Source of the DNA: Chrysomallon squamiferum
Lineage: Eukaryota; Mollusca; Gastropoda; Neomphalida; Peltospiridae
NCBI GenBank assembly: GCA_012295275.1
Contig: CM022665.1
Coordinates: 15,689,476-15,753,475 of the forward strand
DNA length: 64,000 nt
Direction: 5' to 3'
A program made the position numbers and the translations under genes. Positions 48,736-60,800 of the stretch are shown here, piece after piece (within the stretch, counting starts at the first letter, position 1; every line of letters starts with the position of its first letter). The notes under the pieces were generated by a model. That model ran no database searches. It saw only the letters and a program-made list of their open reading frames with translations, and was not told the DNA's origin.

Positions 48736-49706
48736 TAATATTTATAAAGTACAGTGATTTTCAGTGGATTTATATATATATATTCCTTTGGTAGCATTTC
48801 ATTACTAATCTGTTAACTTATCAGCTGGTTTTCAAAGCAAAAGAAAGGACCAAAAACAAAAAGTTCTATCAAGTTGTTAATTATTTTAAAGCACTCTGTA
48901 CCATTACACTAGCTTAAAAGTAAATTTTAAAAATTAGAGTTCATTAAGTACATTAATATCAATATTATTATCATTTTAGTGATTTTATATATATGTATAT
49001 TTTTGTTGTTGTTGTTTATATCTGTGAAACATCTGTGATAGTAAACATATTATTTAAAGTAATTTTATTACCTGTTGTATTTGGGTTTGAATGTTACTGC
49101 TTTTAAATATATTTTTGATTCTTCAGTGTTTTTTGTAGGCGTTTCCATGTAAAAGTATTTCAAATAATACAGCTCTGTTGTACAAGTATTAAAATTACAC
49201 ACTATGGATTGTGATATATGCATAATAAAATAATTCATCATTGTATGATTCATGTTTGAGGAAGTGTTTTTTCAGCACATACATTGGACAGAAAGAAAAA
49301 TAAATCTGAATTATATACATCAAAGCAAGACTTGTTAAAAATATTCTAAATTTCTTCATGTACACTGTCAAGTAATAAATAAGTAAATAAATAAAAATAG
49401 ATTTAGAAAGAAAATGAATAAAAGAAAAAAATGACAACATATTTTAGTTTGGATGGGTAAATAAGTGTTTATTTTTCATTTGTTTAAGTGTACCTCAAGT
49501 TTTGCTCATTTTCATTGGATGTATATATATATATATATAAAGATATAGATATGTATATATATGTGTGCGTGTATGTGTAATATATATATTATATATATAT
49601 ATCTATGCATAATCACACACACATATACAAGTATATATATATATATATGCATACACATATATACAAGTATACACACACATACACATATACATATATATCT
49701 ACATAC

Positions 49707-49741
<35 letters not shown>

Positions 49742-49936
49742 ATTTTAAATCCTTAAAGCCATAATTTTATATACAGTATAGGACAATATGAACTTTATTA
49801 TGTCAAATTTTAAAATGTGCATAGCCCATGGTTTTGTACTCTACACACACACACACACACCATTTTTCTGTTAATATTAGATAATCTACATTATTATGTC
49901 ATATAATATGTTTTGTTGTATATTTGCATAATCAAT

Positions 49937-49982
<46 letters not shown>

Positions 49983-50115
49983 ATTTATTCTAAGTATATA
50001 AATATGTATACAGAATAACACTAAAACTTGTGTGTATTCTGTGTTATATGTGGTAAATATTGTGTACTGTATATGTTTTATATTTTGTATTAAATATGTT
50101 ATGTATTCTTTATTA
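47909..50115. other. Intergenic, AT-rich
   Basis: Contains copy A of a dispersed duplication (48201-48430), poly-T at about 48702-48728, TA/CA compound microsatellites at 49520-49742, and a GT tract at 49939-49982. No gene seen. Confidence 0.6.
48201..48430 (+). repeat. Dispersed direct duplication, copy A
   Basis: AATTTAACATTAATAATAAC, ATACAAG, ATAATAACTTTGTA, CTCAAACCATAAAC and TATCCACAAAT align in order with 54822-55050. Identity is high in the first 150 bases and then weakens. Confidence 0.8.
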
Positions 50116-50117
50116 TA

Positions 50118-50815
50118 CAGTGTGAGCCAGAGGTCTGGTCCCACAGAAAATGTATAAAACAAACCCAACAAGACTATTTTATTTAATTTATCAATTATCA
50201 ATTAATTTATCAGTTATGATACATGTTCAAAATGACATCCATTTACTTCCATACATTTTTCAAAGCATTCAGCATAATACCTTTGCACATTTCTAACCAA
50301 GGAAGTATTTGTTTTTATGATTCCAGATGCTCTTATTATGGTATTCTTTAGTACTTGTACTGTTCTAGGTGAGCTAAAATAAGCTACTGATTTAAGGTGC
50401 CCCCACAGCCAGTAATCCAAAGGTGTTAAATCAGTAATCTGTGATAATTTTCTTGTCAGCTTATGACATATGACTTCTTACTAGCAGGAAGATTAGAAGT
50501 TCTACTTTGATCACAGGCACTTCCCATTTCCTAGAAACAAGCAAAGATCATGCTGACAGTTCAGTAGTTTATTGGTAACCTTTCACAATGTTTAGCAGTG
50601 AAAGAATCTGCAGCTGAACATGAAGTGGCATCATTCTTTGTGTACAAAATCACCAGCTCCTTTCTTTTTGTTCTCTTTAACTTAGCTGCCATAAAGAAAA
50701 AAATTGAAAAAATAAAAAAATAAAAAAATAAAAACTAATTAAGAAATCAATGCTAATAAAAAAAATGATTGTGTTAAATACATGTCCTGCAGAGTCAGAC
50801 TTTTGGGGCACCCTG
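50118..50815 (-). mobile_element. Decayed mariner/IS630-type DNA transposon
   Basis: The element is bounded by TA on both sides (50116-50117 and 50816-50817). Its imperfect terminal inverted repeats run CAGTGTGAGCCAGAGGTCTG at the left and, reverse-complemented, CAGGGTGCCCCAAAAGTCTG at the right. TA target duplication and CAG ends are typical of the Tc1/mariner group. At 698 bp it is about half the usual length, so it is internally deleted. The minus strand still encodes a transposase C terminus. It lies between the two genes. Confidence 0.85.
50214..50435 (-). pseudogene. Transposase C-terminal remnant
   Basis: Minus-strand reading gives TDLTPLDYWLWGHLKSVAY, then VQVLKNTIIRA and FEKCMEVNGCHFEHVS with stop. 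PLDYWLWGHLK and the closing NGxHFEH are hallmarks of the mariner/IS630-like DDE transposases; the Asp of TPLD is the likely third catalytic residue. The N-terminal DNA-binding half and the first two catalytic acids are missing or unreadable, so it cannot be active. Confidence 0.8.
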
Positions 50816-53800
50816 TACCTGTTATATATTCTAAGACCATTTGCATAATCCATACTGTATCATATAATATTACTAAGATTAACATTCTGCAAAAAGCTAT
50901 ACTTTTCCAAAGTATCTCAAGTCTGTATAACAATGGGAAATGTACACATTCTGTATTACATAGTTATCTGTTATTGATTCTTCTGTTTGGTTGCATGATC
51001 CTTACAGTTTATCACTGTAAGAGTAGTGTATGAGCTGTTAATATGTATAATTATTTCATATAATTTTTAGGCTCATAGTATCATTAGGCTGTTAATCTGT
51101 TTAATTATCTATTATTAGACTATGTAATCTGTATAATTATCTCATGTTATTATTAGGCTGTTAAGCTATAATTGGAAGCTATCTCATTATTATTATTATG
51201 ATGATGATGATAATGTAATAAACAAATTAAGCAGTTACTTCATAACAATTATGTTTGTATTCTTATGTGTCTACCTATATAACTTATTTTACAGTGAGCT
51301 GTCCATCTGCATGACCAGTAATGTAATATTTGTTGAATTTATTGGAATTGTAGTGTTTTGCATAAAAAATACACAGCTATGAGCATTTAAACAGAATGTG
51401 TATATATATCTATATATATAGATATATATATTTTTTTTTATGTTTGTTCCTGTTTTGATGAAACTGAATGCTGAGTCACCTGGGTATGTATGTATGTCAT
51501 TAATATAGCTTATCTTGAGCAAATTAACCTAGGATATTTATAACTGACAATTATATTTTCCATTGATATATTACTTATTTTTCAAGTTTTGGATTAGTTT
51601 ATAAAGTTAGGTAATTCCAAAACTGTAACAGGTTTGGTGTTTACTGATTTATGTATGTGTATAATCAGAATGTTTTAAACTCATGCTTTGACTAAGAAAA
51701 AATTTCTTGACTTTTTTTTTTTTCAAAGTGTAGTTTTCTGTTTTTTGAATTATAGTTAGCATAGATTCATTGTTATTATATGTCTGAGTCCATAATTCTT
51801 TATTAAAAATCCTTATAGTTTAATATTTGGAATTTTTCAGATTTCATAACTATACTATAGTATGTTTTACTATATTTATAGTAAAACTTAATGGGGTTTG
51901 AGGCAAAGCTATATGACATATGTGATAGGCACCATTTTAGTTTTGAAAGTTGGTGGAGTTTGATATTTCAGGGGAAGGTTTTTCAGTCTGTAGTGTAGTG
52001 AAGTTAACTTTAATAGTTTTCTAGGAAATATACATACATACATATATATATATATATGTATAATTTTTTCTCAATTTCTGTATTATAACTGTAAATTTCA
52101 CCATTTTGTTTAAATCATTTGTCTGATGTAATATTCCATGCAAATATTTTGAATTTTAAAATTGTTTATATGTTGGGATTGCATACAAAGGGTTGTCAGC
52201 TTGTATTGTGGTGAAGTTATTTTTATTAGTTTACTAGGAAATATTTGTTCTATCTTTCTGCAACACAATTTTAAATGTTTCTTTGTCATTTTTCTAAATG
52301 TTCATATTATTAAAAAGAATGAGGAATGGTTAGAAGTTAACTGAGAACCAGATATCTGCTAATTATGAATATTTAGAAAAAAAAAAAAAAAATAATAATT
52401 AATTGAAATCTTTTTAGATGTTAGAGAAAACAAAAACAAACCCTTGTTTGTTTAATTATTAAAATTATTTAGCTTATAAATCTAGTTAGACAATATTTTA
52501 GATGTAAAGGCAGTTGCTCCTTTATGTTCAGTTTTAAAATGTATTTATTTCATACAAGTACTTTTAACTTTTATACGTAACAGAAAAAATTACTTATTTT
52601 AGCAAATATTAGAAATGTTTTAATATACTAGTAAACAGTTTTGTTGCATAAAAATATTATTATTACTATTATTATTGTTGTTTCATTTTGTTTTAAACGT
52701 TAATTTTTTATTTTTTTTTAATTGTAATAAAATGGTGAAGTATCATTTTTGATGGTGCATATATAATCACTTCTTAAGTTTTGTAATGTTTATCTTAGAA
52801 TTTCTAGCAGGAATACTTTTTAGACTATAATATGAATAGAACAAAATGTTTTCACATGCATACACATTCACACACACACACACTCCCATCTGTTCACAAA
52901 CACACAGACACACATATCTCCTGTTATAAAAATAAACATACACTGTTGTGTATAAACATATGTAGGACCTAATGGTCTCTTTACCTCTAATCTATCTGGA
53001 CCAGTATGTGCAATAAACGTAACAATATTTTCACATTTCAAAAATCCTAGCATTTTTTTTTTTTTTTTGCTTTTACAGTATCTTCATCATACTGAGAATT
53101 TATGAAAACAGCTTTATGGTATTTTATTTTTAAGAATTCTAAAATTATTTCAGAACAAAATGCCACACAGGAGAGAGAGGTTATTATCTGAATGTTTTTT
53201 TTTTTTTTTTTATAGATATTCACAAACACCTGTCTTTATTATATAAATCAGAATTTTAAAACTGTGTTCCTCAGTTTTGTTGTCAAAAGAAAAAATGGTT
53301 TCTTTACCACTTATGGCATTGTTTATGTAGAATTTTAATTGTTATTGTAACTTGATAAAGAAAAATTATAAATATTGTTTGTAGACCATAGCTTGCATAT
53401 CTTAATATTAAAAAGTAATAATTTTAATAGTTAAATGTTGTGAGAAATGGCTGAAAATAGAAATTAGTAAATGAAATCATTACAAACATAGATATCTTTA
53501 TATTTATGTTAAAAGATTATTTATTAGCAGAATTGGAAAATTAAATATTTATTGATTAAATTGTGTGAAAAATAAACTACAGTACTGAAAATTAGTAAAA
53601 GAAAAAAATACTTTTTCAAATTAATTACATATACATGCATATATATATATATATATATATGCAACTAGTAATGGACGATCATAATTTGCTAAACTGGAGA
53701 AAGGCAAAATAAATGTTTCATCAGCTAGAGCTGAATATTATTGTTATATTTGTGACTGTTGTTGTTTTGATTATATTGTCAATTTTCTTTTTAAATGTGA

Positions 53801-54022
53801 TTATATTTTCTGAAAAGCCAAATAAAAAAATGCATATGATATTATTTATGTGTTTTATTTTTAAAGTGGAATGAAATGGGAAAAAATGAGTATTTTATTG
53901 ATATATAAACTTTTTTTTTAAAGTTGAATAATGTGAGACATCAAAATGAATAAAGATATAATTAACACATTTTTAATTTGCATATAATATGGCATTTTAA
54001 CTGGTAAAAGATTACAGATGGG
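50816..54022. other. Intergenic, AT-rich, with small tandem duplications
   Basis: Includes a roughly 45-bp array at 51025-51190 (GGCTGTTAATCTGTATAATT-type units). A pair of similar 50-bp segments lies at 51978-52030 and 52190-52242 (GTGAAGTTA, TAGGAAATAT). TA runs and poly-T also occur. No gene seen. Confidence 0.55.
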
Positions 54023-54377
54023 ATGAAACTTTCAACAGCCACATGGAGTGTTCTTTTTCAACAGCAGCAAGGCATCTTTTAAACATACCTCATAAACAGG
54101 AAAGCAGATACTCTTGGCATTTGATAAATATATATGCTTAAGAGATATATAGGTGAGAGGAAATTTCCTACTGCCTCACAGGCTACTCTTTCTCAAAAGC
54201 AGTAAGACAGGAAAGCACATACCATGGGTTTTTATAAATTTGTTACCATCACTCAGTCAACTTGTCAATTTAACAACAAGAAACCTTTTATATGTAAGTT
54301 CCTATGATCAGAGCAACACATACCACTGACTTTGATAGAGAAATGGTAGAGGAATGACTGGAACAGAAAATAGTCAA
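54023..54377 (+). mobile_element. Three tandem degenerate mollusc-type SINE fragments
   Basis: Fragment 1 (54023-54130) has CAGCAGCAAGGCATCTTTTA and ACAGGAAAGCAGATACTC. Fragment 2 (54154-54245) has GAGAGGAAATTTCCTACTGC, GGCTACTCTTTCTCAAAAGC and GACAGGAAAGCACATACCAT. Fragment 3 (54281-54377) has CACATACCACTGACTTTGAT and GACTGGAACAGAAAATAGTC. Each follows the same order as the SINE body found at 39914-40016. I attribute the family to molluscs from memory only. Confidence 0.6.
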
Positions 54378-55927
54378 CAGGTATTTACAGGATGAATACT
54401 GTTACTTTGAAATCTATAACAATTGTTCTGCTACTGAGTCCAATCTGTACAACAGCATGAGATAACTTTTACTGATCTATAACAAACAAAATATTTTTGA
54501 ATACAACTAAATTTATTAACTTTTGTGGCATATAACAATAACATTTTATAACAATATGTTTCAAATATTTATTAATACAAATGTATTTATCAACAGTCAA
54601 TAAAAACCTCAGCTCAAACCAAGGCTAATGCAGATTTTGAAGATTAAATATATATGGTAATTCAACATCCCAACACACACTTGCAAAATATTAAAACTAA
54701 AGTCTTACATTTTCATTCCATGAATAAAATAAATTCTAAATGGAATTTAACATTAATAATAAAGTACAAGTATTTAACGCTAATAATAATGAACTGGAAT
54801 TTAATAATAATAATACAGAGGAATTTAACATTAATAATAACATACAAGCATTTTAATAATAGAGATTAATAATAACTTTGTAAACTCAAACCATAAACCA
54901 GTAACATTTTCTAAATCAAAACAGTTTTTGACTAGGTTAATTATCCACAAATTTATTAGATCATATATCATGTAGAATTTCATTAATTCAGCTGTTTATG
55001 AAACAACAATTAATTAACAATTCAAAATGTTTAAAATATAAACAAGCATAAAATCTAAGAAGACATTTTTTTGTTTTTAAAACACAGAATATATTTCTGT
55101 AATAAAAAAGAAAATTATGTAACAACAGCTAAAATATATGAATGAATTATTCCTTTTCTATTGTCTAATAAAGATGTCATTTCTCTATTTTTAAACACCA
55201 GTTTTGTAGCAACTGGGTCACAATGGTTAATTTTAATGAAACATCCTAGCCTAGCTTCTAATGCTTATATATTAAATCAAACCTTGACCTAATAAAACTT
55301 AGATGCACTGATGAAAATCTGCCATAGGAAGAGCATTCAATAGTTACTATTTGTAGTGTTTAAAGACTAAAAACCCAGATCATAACCCATTCGAATCATG
55401 TATAAAATACATTGCAGGTTTTTATTTATTAATTAGTCATTGATTTATTACAATTTACTTTCAAAACACTTTATGTTAAGAAACAAGCAGCTCAAAGTCA
55501 TTTATCATAAGATCAGTATTCAACAGTAAACTCTTTGTAATGATTAAATACTGAAACCCAAATTAACAACCTATTCATGTATAAAATACACAATATATTT
55601 TGTTTGATTAATTATGGATTCTGATTACTTGCTGATCATTTGAAAATGTCTAATTCTGATAAATGTTTAAAACATATGGACATTTTCCCATTAATCACCT
55701 GGGCCTAGGTATTCAACAGGTGACTCAACAGTTCATTGAAGATGTAAATTATTTTATGTTTGCTTAGGTATTCGAGCCAAGTCCTAGTGAAAATACACTA
55801 ATCAGCAAAAGCATACAGCCATGGTAACAAGGGAAATTAGGATGCCACAGAAACTAGCACAATTAGTTATCTGAAACTGAAATAGCTACAAAATTTCAAA
55901 CACTGTCTGAAATATGCGACTTCTTAA
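54378..55927. other. Intergenic between the SINE cluster and MDN1 3' end
   Basis: Holds duplication copy B (54822-55050) and another local direct repeat, about 55327-55445 with 55510-55625 (TCATGTATAAAATACA shared). No gene seen. It may include the distal MDN1 3' UTR. Confidence 0.55.
54822..55050 (+). repeat. Dispersed direct duplication, copy B
   Basis: Partner of 48201-48430 in the same orientation, 6.6 kb away. Two short degenerate copies of its first 20-30 bases precede it (54740-54821). Confidence 0.8.
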
Positions 55928-56332
55928 AAGTATCATGAAATGACTCTTGTATCAAATATGTCACTATTTATAAAAATCATAAAATAACTATTGTACCATT
56001 GTATGAAATGTCACTATTTATAAGTATCATAAAATAACTGTTTTTTATTACAGTATGAAACATCACTATTTATAAGCATCGTAAAATGACTGTGTTGTAC
56101 AACTATGAAATACATCACTATTTATAAGCACCTTGAAATAACTGTCTTGTCACATTGTATAAAAAGTATTACAGTATCACTATGAAATGATCTTCTTGTA
56201 TTCATCATTGTATGAAATATGTCACTATTTATATCTATTATGAAGTAATCTTCTTGTTTTTCGTCACTGTATGAAATATGTCACTATTTATATCTATTAT
56301 GAAGTAATCGTCTTGTATTTGTCACTGTATGT
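55928..56332 (-). repeat. 50-59-bp minisatellite in the presumed MDN1 3' UTR
   Basis: Seven or so copies (plus strand) of TATGAAATATGTCACTATTT, ATAAGTATCATAAAATAAC and TGTCTTGTA segments. The TCACTATTTATA core is at 55961, 56011, 56063, 56115, 56222 and 56281. The two copies nearest MDN1 are nearly identical (59-bp spacing). Confidence 0.9.
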
Positions 56333-56392
56333 CTTTATATCCATCTTTTAATACCTGTTTGCAAGTACAGATATAGTGAAACATGTGGCAGT

Positions 56393-57883
56393 CTAACGAT
56401 CCCCAGCAGTGACAAGTTCAAACCACTGTCTGAGAGCATCACTCAGGGTGTGTGGAAGAGAATTAATGTCTCGCAGAATGATGTAGAATGGGAAAGGAAA
56501 ATGTTCCATGTATGACTTGATTTCTGGCAACTGAAGAAAAATAAAAAATAAATTAAAAAAATATATAATAATAATAATCATCATCATCATAACAGTAATA
56601 GTAGTAGCAGAAGTAGTAATAACTGACAATAATAAAAATACTGGTAACAACAAAAACAACAACAAAATAACATCATGAAATTACTAATATTTATTTCCTA
56701 TTTGGATTACAGCATTTGAATCACATTTATTAAAAAGAAGGTGAGTCAGTAAAAAAAAAAAGGTAAATGAAAGAAACTTCATACAATTATCATACAATTT
56801 TTTTGAAAAAAAAAAAAATAATAATAATAAAAAAAAAAATACCTCTCCTGATCCTCTGAATACTGGAACTCTGATATCCATAACAGAATCCTAAAACAAA
56901 TACATTAAAAATTTATCAAACCAGTTAAACAAGCATTTCAGTCATCTATAATACATCTATGAATACAGAGAAGTACATGAAGAAATATATAATATATATT
57001 TGCACACGCAGATTCTATCTTACAGGGTAAGGGTGGATAACTCAAATCTATTTTTATCTTGAACATTTCTACTTTACTCTTCCATTATCAATTAATATTA
57101 AATAAATGTTCATTCAAGCCTTCCACTATTAAATAGAGAAATCATAAAATAAAAACAAATAACAGAAATATGAAATAACCACCACCACAACAACAATAGT
57201 ATACAGACTGAACTGCTTTAATACACTTTATATTTCAACATTTACCTTATTTAGAGGATTATCGAGAATAACAAACACTAGAAAAATGTTTGCCTCTCGT
57301 GCCTGTCTCACTGCTGTCTTGACAACCTCCATACCTTCCATGAAGAGACCTCGCCCATCAGAGACAATCAACAACAACTGTGACGTCTCTGGATGTCCAA
57401 AACTTCCATGCTGATGCTGTCGTGCATCAACCATGATAGAAGTGGCTTGTTTTAGTAACTGAAATGCAGAATAAAAATAGCATTTAAAATTAATTGCAAG
57501 GAATATTAGAACAAAAGATCTTGGAGTAAAATGTGTAATAAATAAATAAATAAAAGTTACAACTTGAATTAGTTCCATTTATATCCTCTCCCCCACCTTT
57601 TTTATAACAATGTTTTTTTTCCCCTTTTCTTTTATAACAAATTTGTTAACATAAAAACTTGACAATCTGTTTTTTAATAACGCAGCAAATTTTTTTAACC
57701 TTACACAATTATGTTATTTACAGATTAAAAAACTTAATAATTTAGAATAATTTCTGTTGATAGATGACCTGAGCTATTTTAGTTTTCTTCTGTTCAAAAG
57801 TGAAATGTTGCAGTATGGTAGCTCCAGACTGATTGGTAAACTGTTCTGTGAAGGGATGAAGCATCCTGACATTTTCTCCAAAA
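56393..57883 (-). CDS. Midasin: C-terminal half of MIDAS/VWA domain and stop
   Basis: Exons 57769-57883, 57246-57458, 56843-56890 and 56393-56530 (minus strand). They read SFGENVRMLHPFTEQF, LQHFTFEQKKTKIAQ, HPETSQLLLIVSDGRGLFM, EANIFLVFVILDNPLNK, DIRVPVFRGSGE, SYMEHFPFPFYIILRDINSL and LSDALRQWFELVTAGDR, ending at TAG (56393-56395 on the plus strand reads CTA). The third MIDAS element, VSDGRG with its Asp, is present. The domain runs to the very C terminus, as expected. A 50-59-bp minisatellite begins 60 bases past the stop and probably lies in the 3' UTR. Confidence 0.95.
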
Positions 57884-60800
57884 CTGAGACAAAATAAAAT
57901 AAAAATCAAACCTTTTATATACAAACATACATAAAATAAAAAAAAACAGCCATATTTTTGTTAGCTATCAAAGACACAGGAAAGTTTTTGAAGAATGTTG
58001 ACTGTTTCAAAAACAAAAAACACAAAAACCCCCACTCATTTCTTGAAATAGTAGCCAGCATTCTGTGGAAGATTTCCTTTATATACATTTTGGTTATCTA
58101 CTCAGTACTTTTACTGTTAATAATATTACATTTTCAATTATTTATTAAATTATTAAGAAACAAAAGCTAAAGAAAAATACATGTATAATATCCCATATCT
58201 GAAATCCCTGGAGAGAGTATATGAAGAATACATATAGTTTATTCATAACAGAAACATGTGGAAATAATACTGAATAGAACTAAACATATTTATGTAAGTG
58301 ATGGTTTATGTGGTGAGAAAAATATAAAAATAAAAGGCAAGTTTTGAAGCTTTTCAGATTTTGGTTTATTGTACAGTATATATTTATATAAAAAAAAAAA
58401 AAAATTATGAGTAATATTCATTATTTAAATGACAGGGAAACAATTAAAAAAATAATAATAATAATAATAGAGATGACATAAAAGTTAAATGTTTAATATT
58501 AAAAAATGTGAATTTATTCATATATATGTACAAATCTTTAAGCACTGGCTTCATAACAAATAAGGTTTGTAATTTTTTAGAGAAAACAGCTGAAATTCCT
58601 GACATCTCAAACTAAAATGTTGATATAATTAAAAAGAAAAAAAATCAAACCTGCAAATAGCCAACTCTCCTGACTCCAACAAAGTTAAAGCATTTGAGAT
58701 CAATGCAAGAGATTCAAATGCAAGCTAAAATGATAATAATATTAATAATTAATTAGATAACAAAGAGGTGTTGGACAAAAAGGTAGATCTGTGATAAAAG
58801 TTAAAATATATTTTACACCAAAACTTTCAATATATTGTTTCAAAATGAAAAAAACAAAAAACAACAAAACAACACAACAAAAAACTAGAACCCTTCTAAA
58901 AAACATATAAATGTAAATTTTTGAATTTAAAAAAAAAATTAGAATTTAAAAAAGATTGTCATAACTGACAAAATAAATGCCACATCAAAATTAGTTTGAC
59001 TATTTTCCAATAAAAGAAATAAAAACATTTTTATATTAAAAGTTATTATTTTAATTTGTTGATCAAAGTTTACTAACATTAATAAAGGAAATAACTCCCT
59101 AAATACTGACCAAAAATACTGATAATTTAATACTGAATATTCCTGCTATTTTGAATTTATTATTGCACATAATAATGTCAAAATCAGCATTCATGTGTAC
59201 ATGTCTGCACAAACTTTTTTGTTTCAATATATCTACTTTCTGTTAATGGCTATCATATGGTACCTATTACTGAAAATTATACAAACAGATTGGTCACCTG
59301 TTTGGAGTGATTGTCCAGCATACTGGATGAGTCATCAATAGCCATCATTATCTGATATTGTCGTTTACTTGGTTTGGTTCGTCTCAGCCATATTTTGTCT
59401 TTTCTAAATTGACTAGCAATATATGGAATTACTTTTCTCATGTTCAAACGTTTGCCAGTTCTATAATCTCCCCTATTAACAAATAAAAATAGTTAAAAAT
59501 ATATAATAAACATAAAAATGCATAATAAATAAATATATATATAGATTCTCTCTAATACATGTTCAAAAACACATATATACAAACAGAAAAAATGTTTATC
59601 AATACTTAAGAGTTTGAGTATATTAAATTATTAATAATTTTAATAAAAATCAGAATTTTCTGATTATTTGTATTGTTGGAGTTGTTAGTAATATTTATGT
59701 AATCTGTTTCATTTAAATTTGAAAAAAATTATGACATTTTTTGGAACTGTGAAACTAAGTTTTTCCTTTACACAACAGAACTTTTTTAACAGACAACTTT
59801 GATGTGAATTGTAATATATGTATATATATTTTGTTTTTTAATATGACCGCATCATCTCAGATTATCATGAACTATTACACATTAGCAGGGTTGCACGAAT
59901 GAAATTTCTAGCCACAAGTTCAAACAGTTTTGAAAGATAGACAAAAATGTCAAAACAGGCAAACCAGATTGTGCTAGAAGAACTTTCAAGCATTATTTTA
60001 TAGTTTTTAAACAGAAGAGCAGATTCTGAAGATAATTAAAAAAAAAAAAAAAAACAAGAAGAAAAAGTTAAAAACAGATCAAAGATGAAAAATTAATAAT
60101 TAATAATAATGATTAATAACAGATTATTGACGTACTTGAGCTTTGTTGCCTGGGATGGCTCTAGTATAAGTCTGAGTTGTTCACACAGATCCTGGGCAAG
60201 TCCTGCAGTAATTGCATCATACTGTTGCCAGGCTTCAGCAGCTGCAGCAAGCTGAACAAAAAAAATGATTCAACTTAATTAATAATAATAATGATGGTAA
60301 TGATGATAATAATAATAAAAAGAAGCAGCAGCAGCAGAAAAAGAAGAATAATCAAAATTACAATGTTGATACTACCACTAAAGTAAAAAATAAATAACAG
60401 TAAAATAAAATAACTGTAACTATAATTATATATTAAATAAAAACAATATGTGAAACGTTGTAAACCAATAATTATTTTAAAGCATATTTTGTACAGTGAC
60501 AAAATGCTTGAACTTTTCTATATAAAATAAGAATTAAAATAATTTTTAGAATAAATAATTAAAAAGTACTAACTGCCTCAGCTGTAGTAGACTCTTGATG
60601 TGACCAGATCATAACATTTTCTTCAAGTTCTGCTCTCAGTTTGTCAACGTCAAGTTCAGTTCCCTGTAGAGATAACACAAGTCTATAAATACTTCTTTTG
60701 GTAATATATATAAACTTCAGAAAATCTTATTAGAGAGTATAAAAAGAAATGAACGAATGAATGTTTAATAACAAGCCATATAACAACATGATAATGGAAA

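Noticed and set aside
50739-50933. 64-codon minus-strand frame at the transposon edge
   Set aside because: Crosses the terminal inverted repeat into flanking DNA; no transposase motif upstream of the remnant at 50214-50435.
55928-56332. CRISPR-like regular repeat
   Set aside because: Units vary and abut without unique spacers, and the window is animal nuclear DNA; it is a minisatellite.
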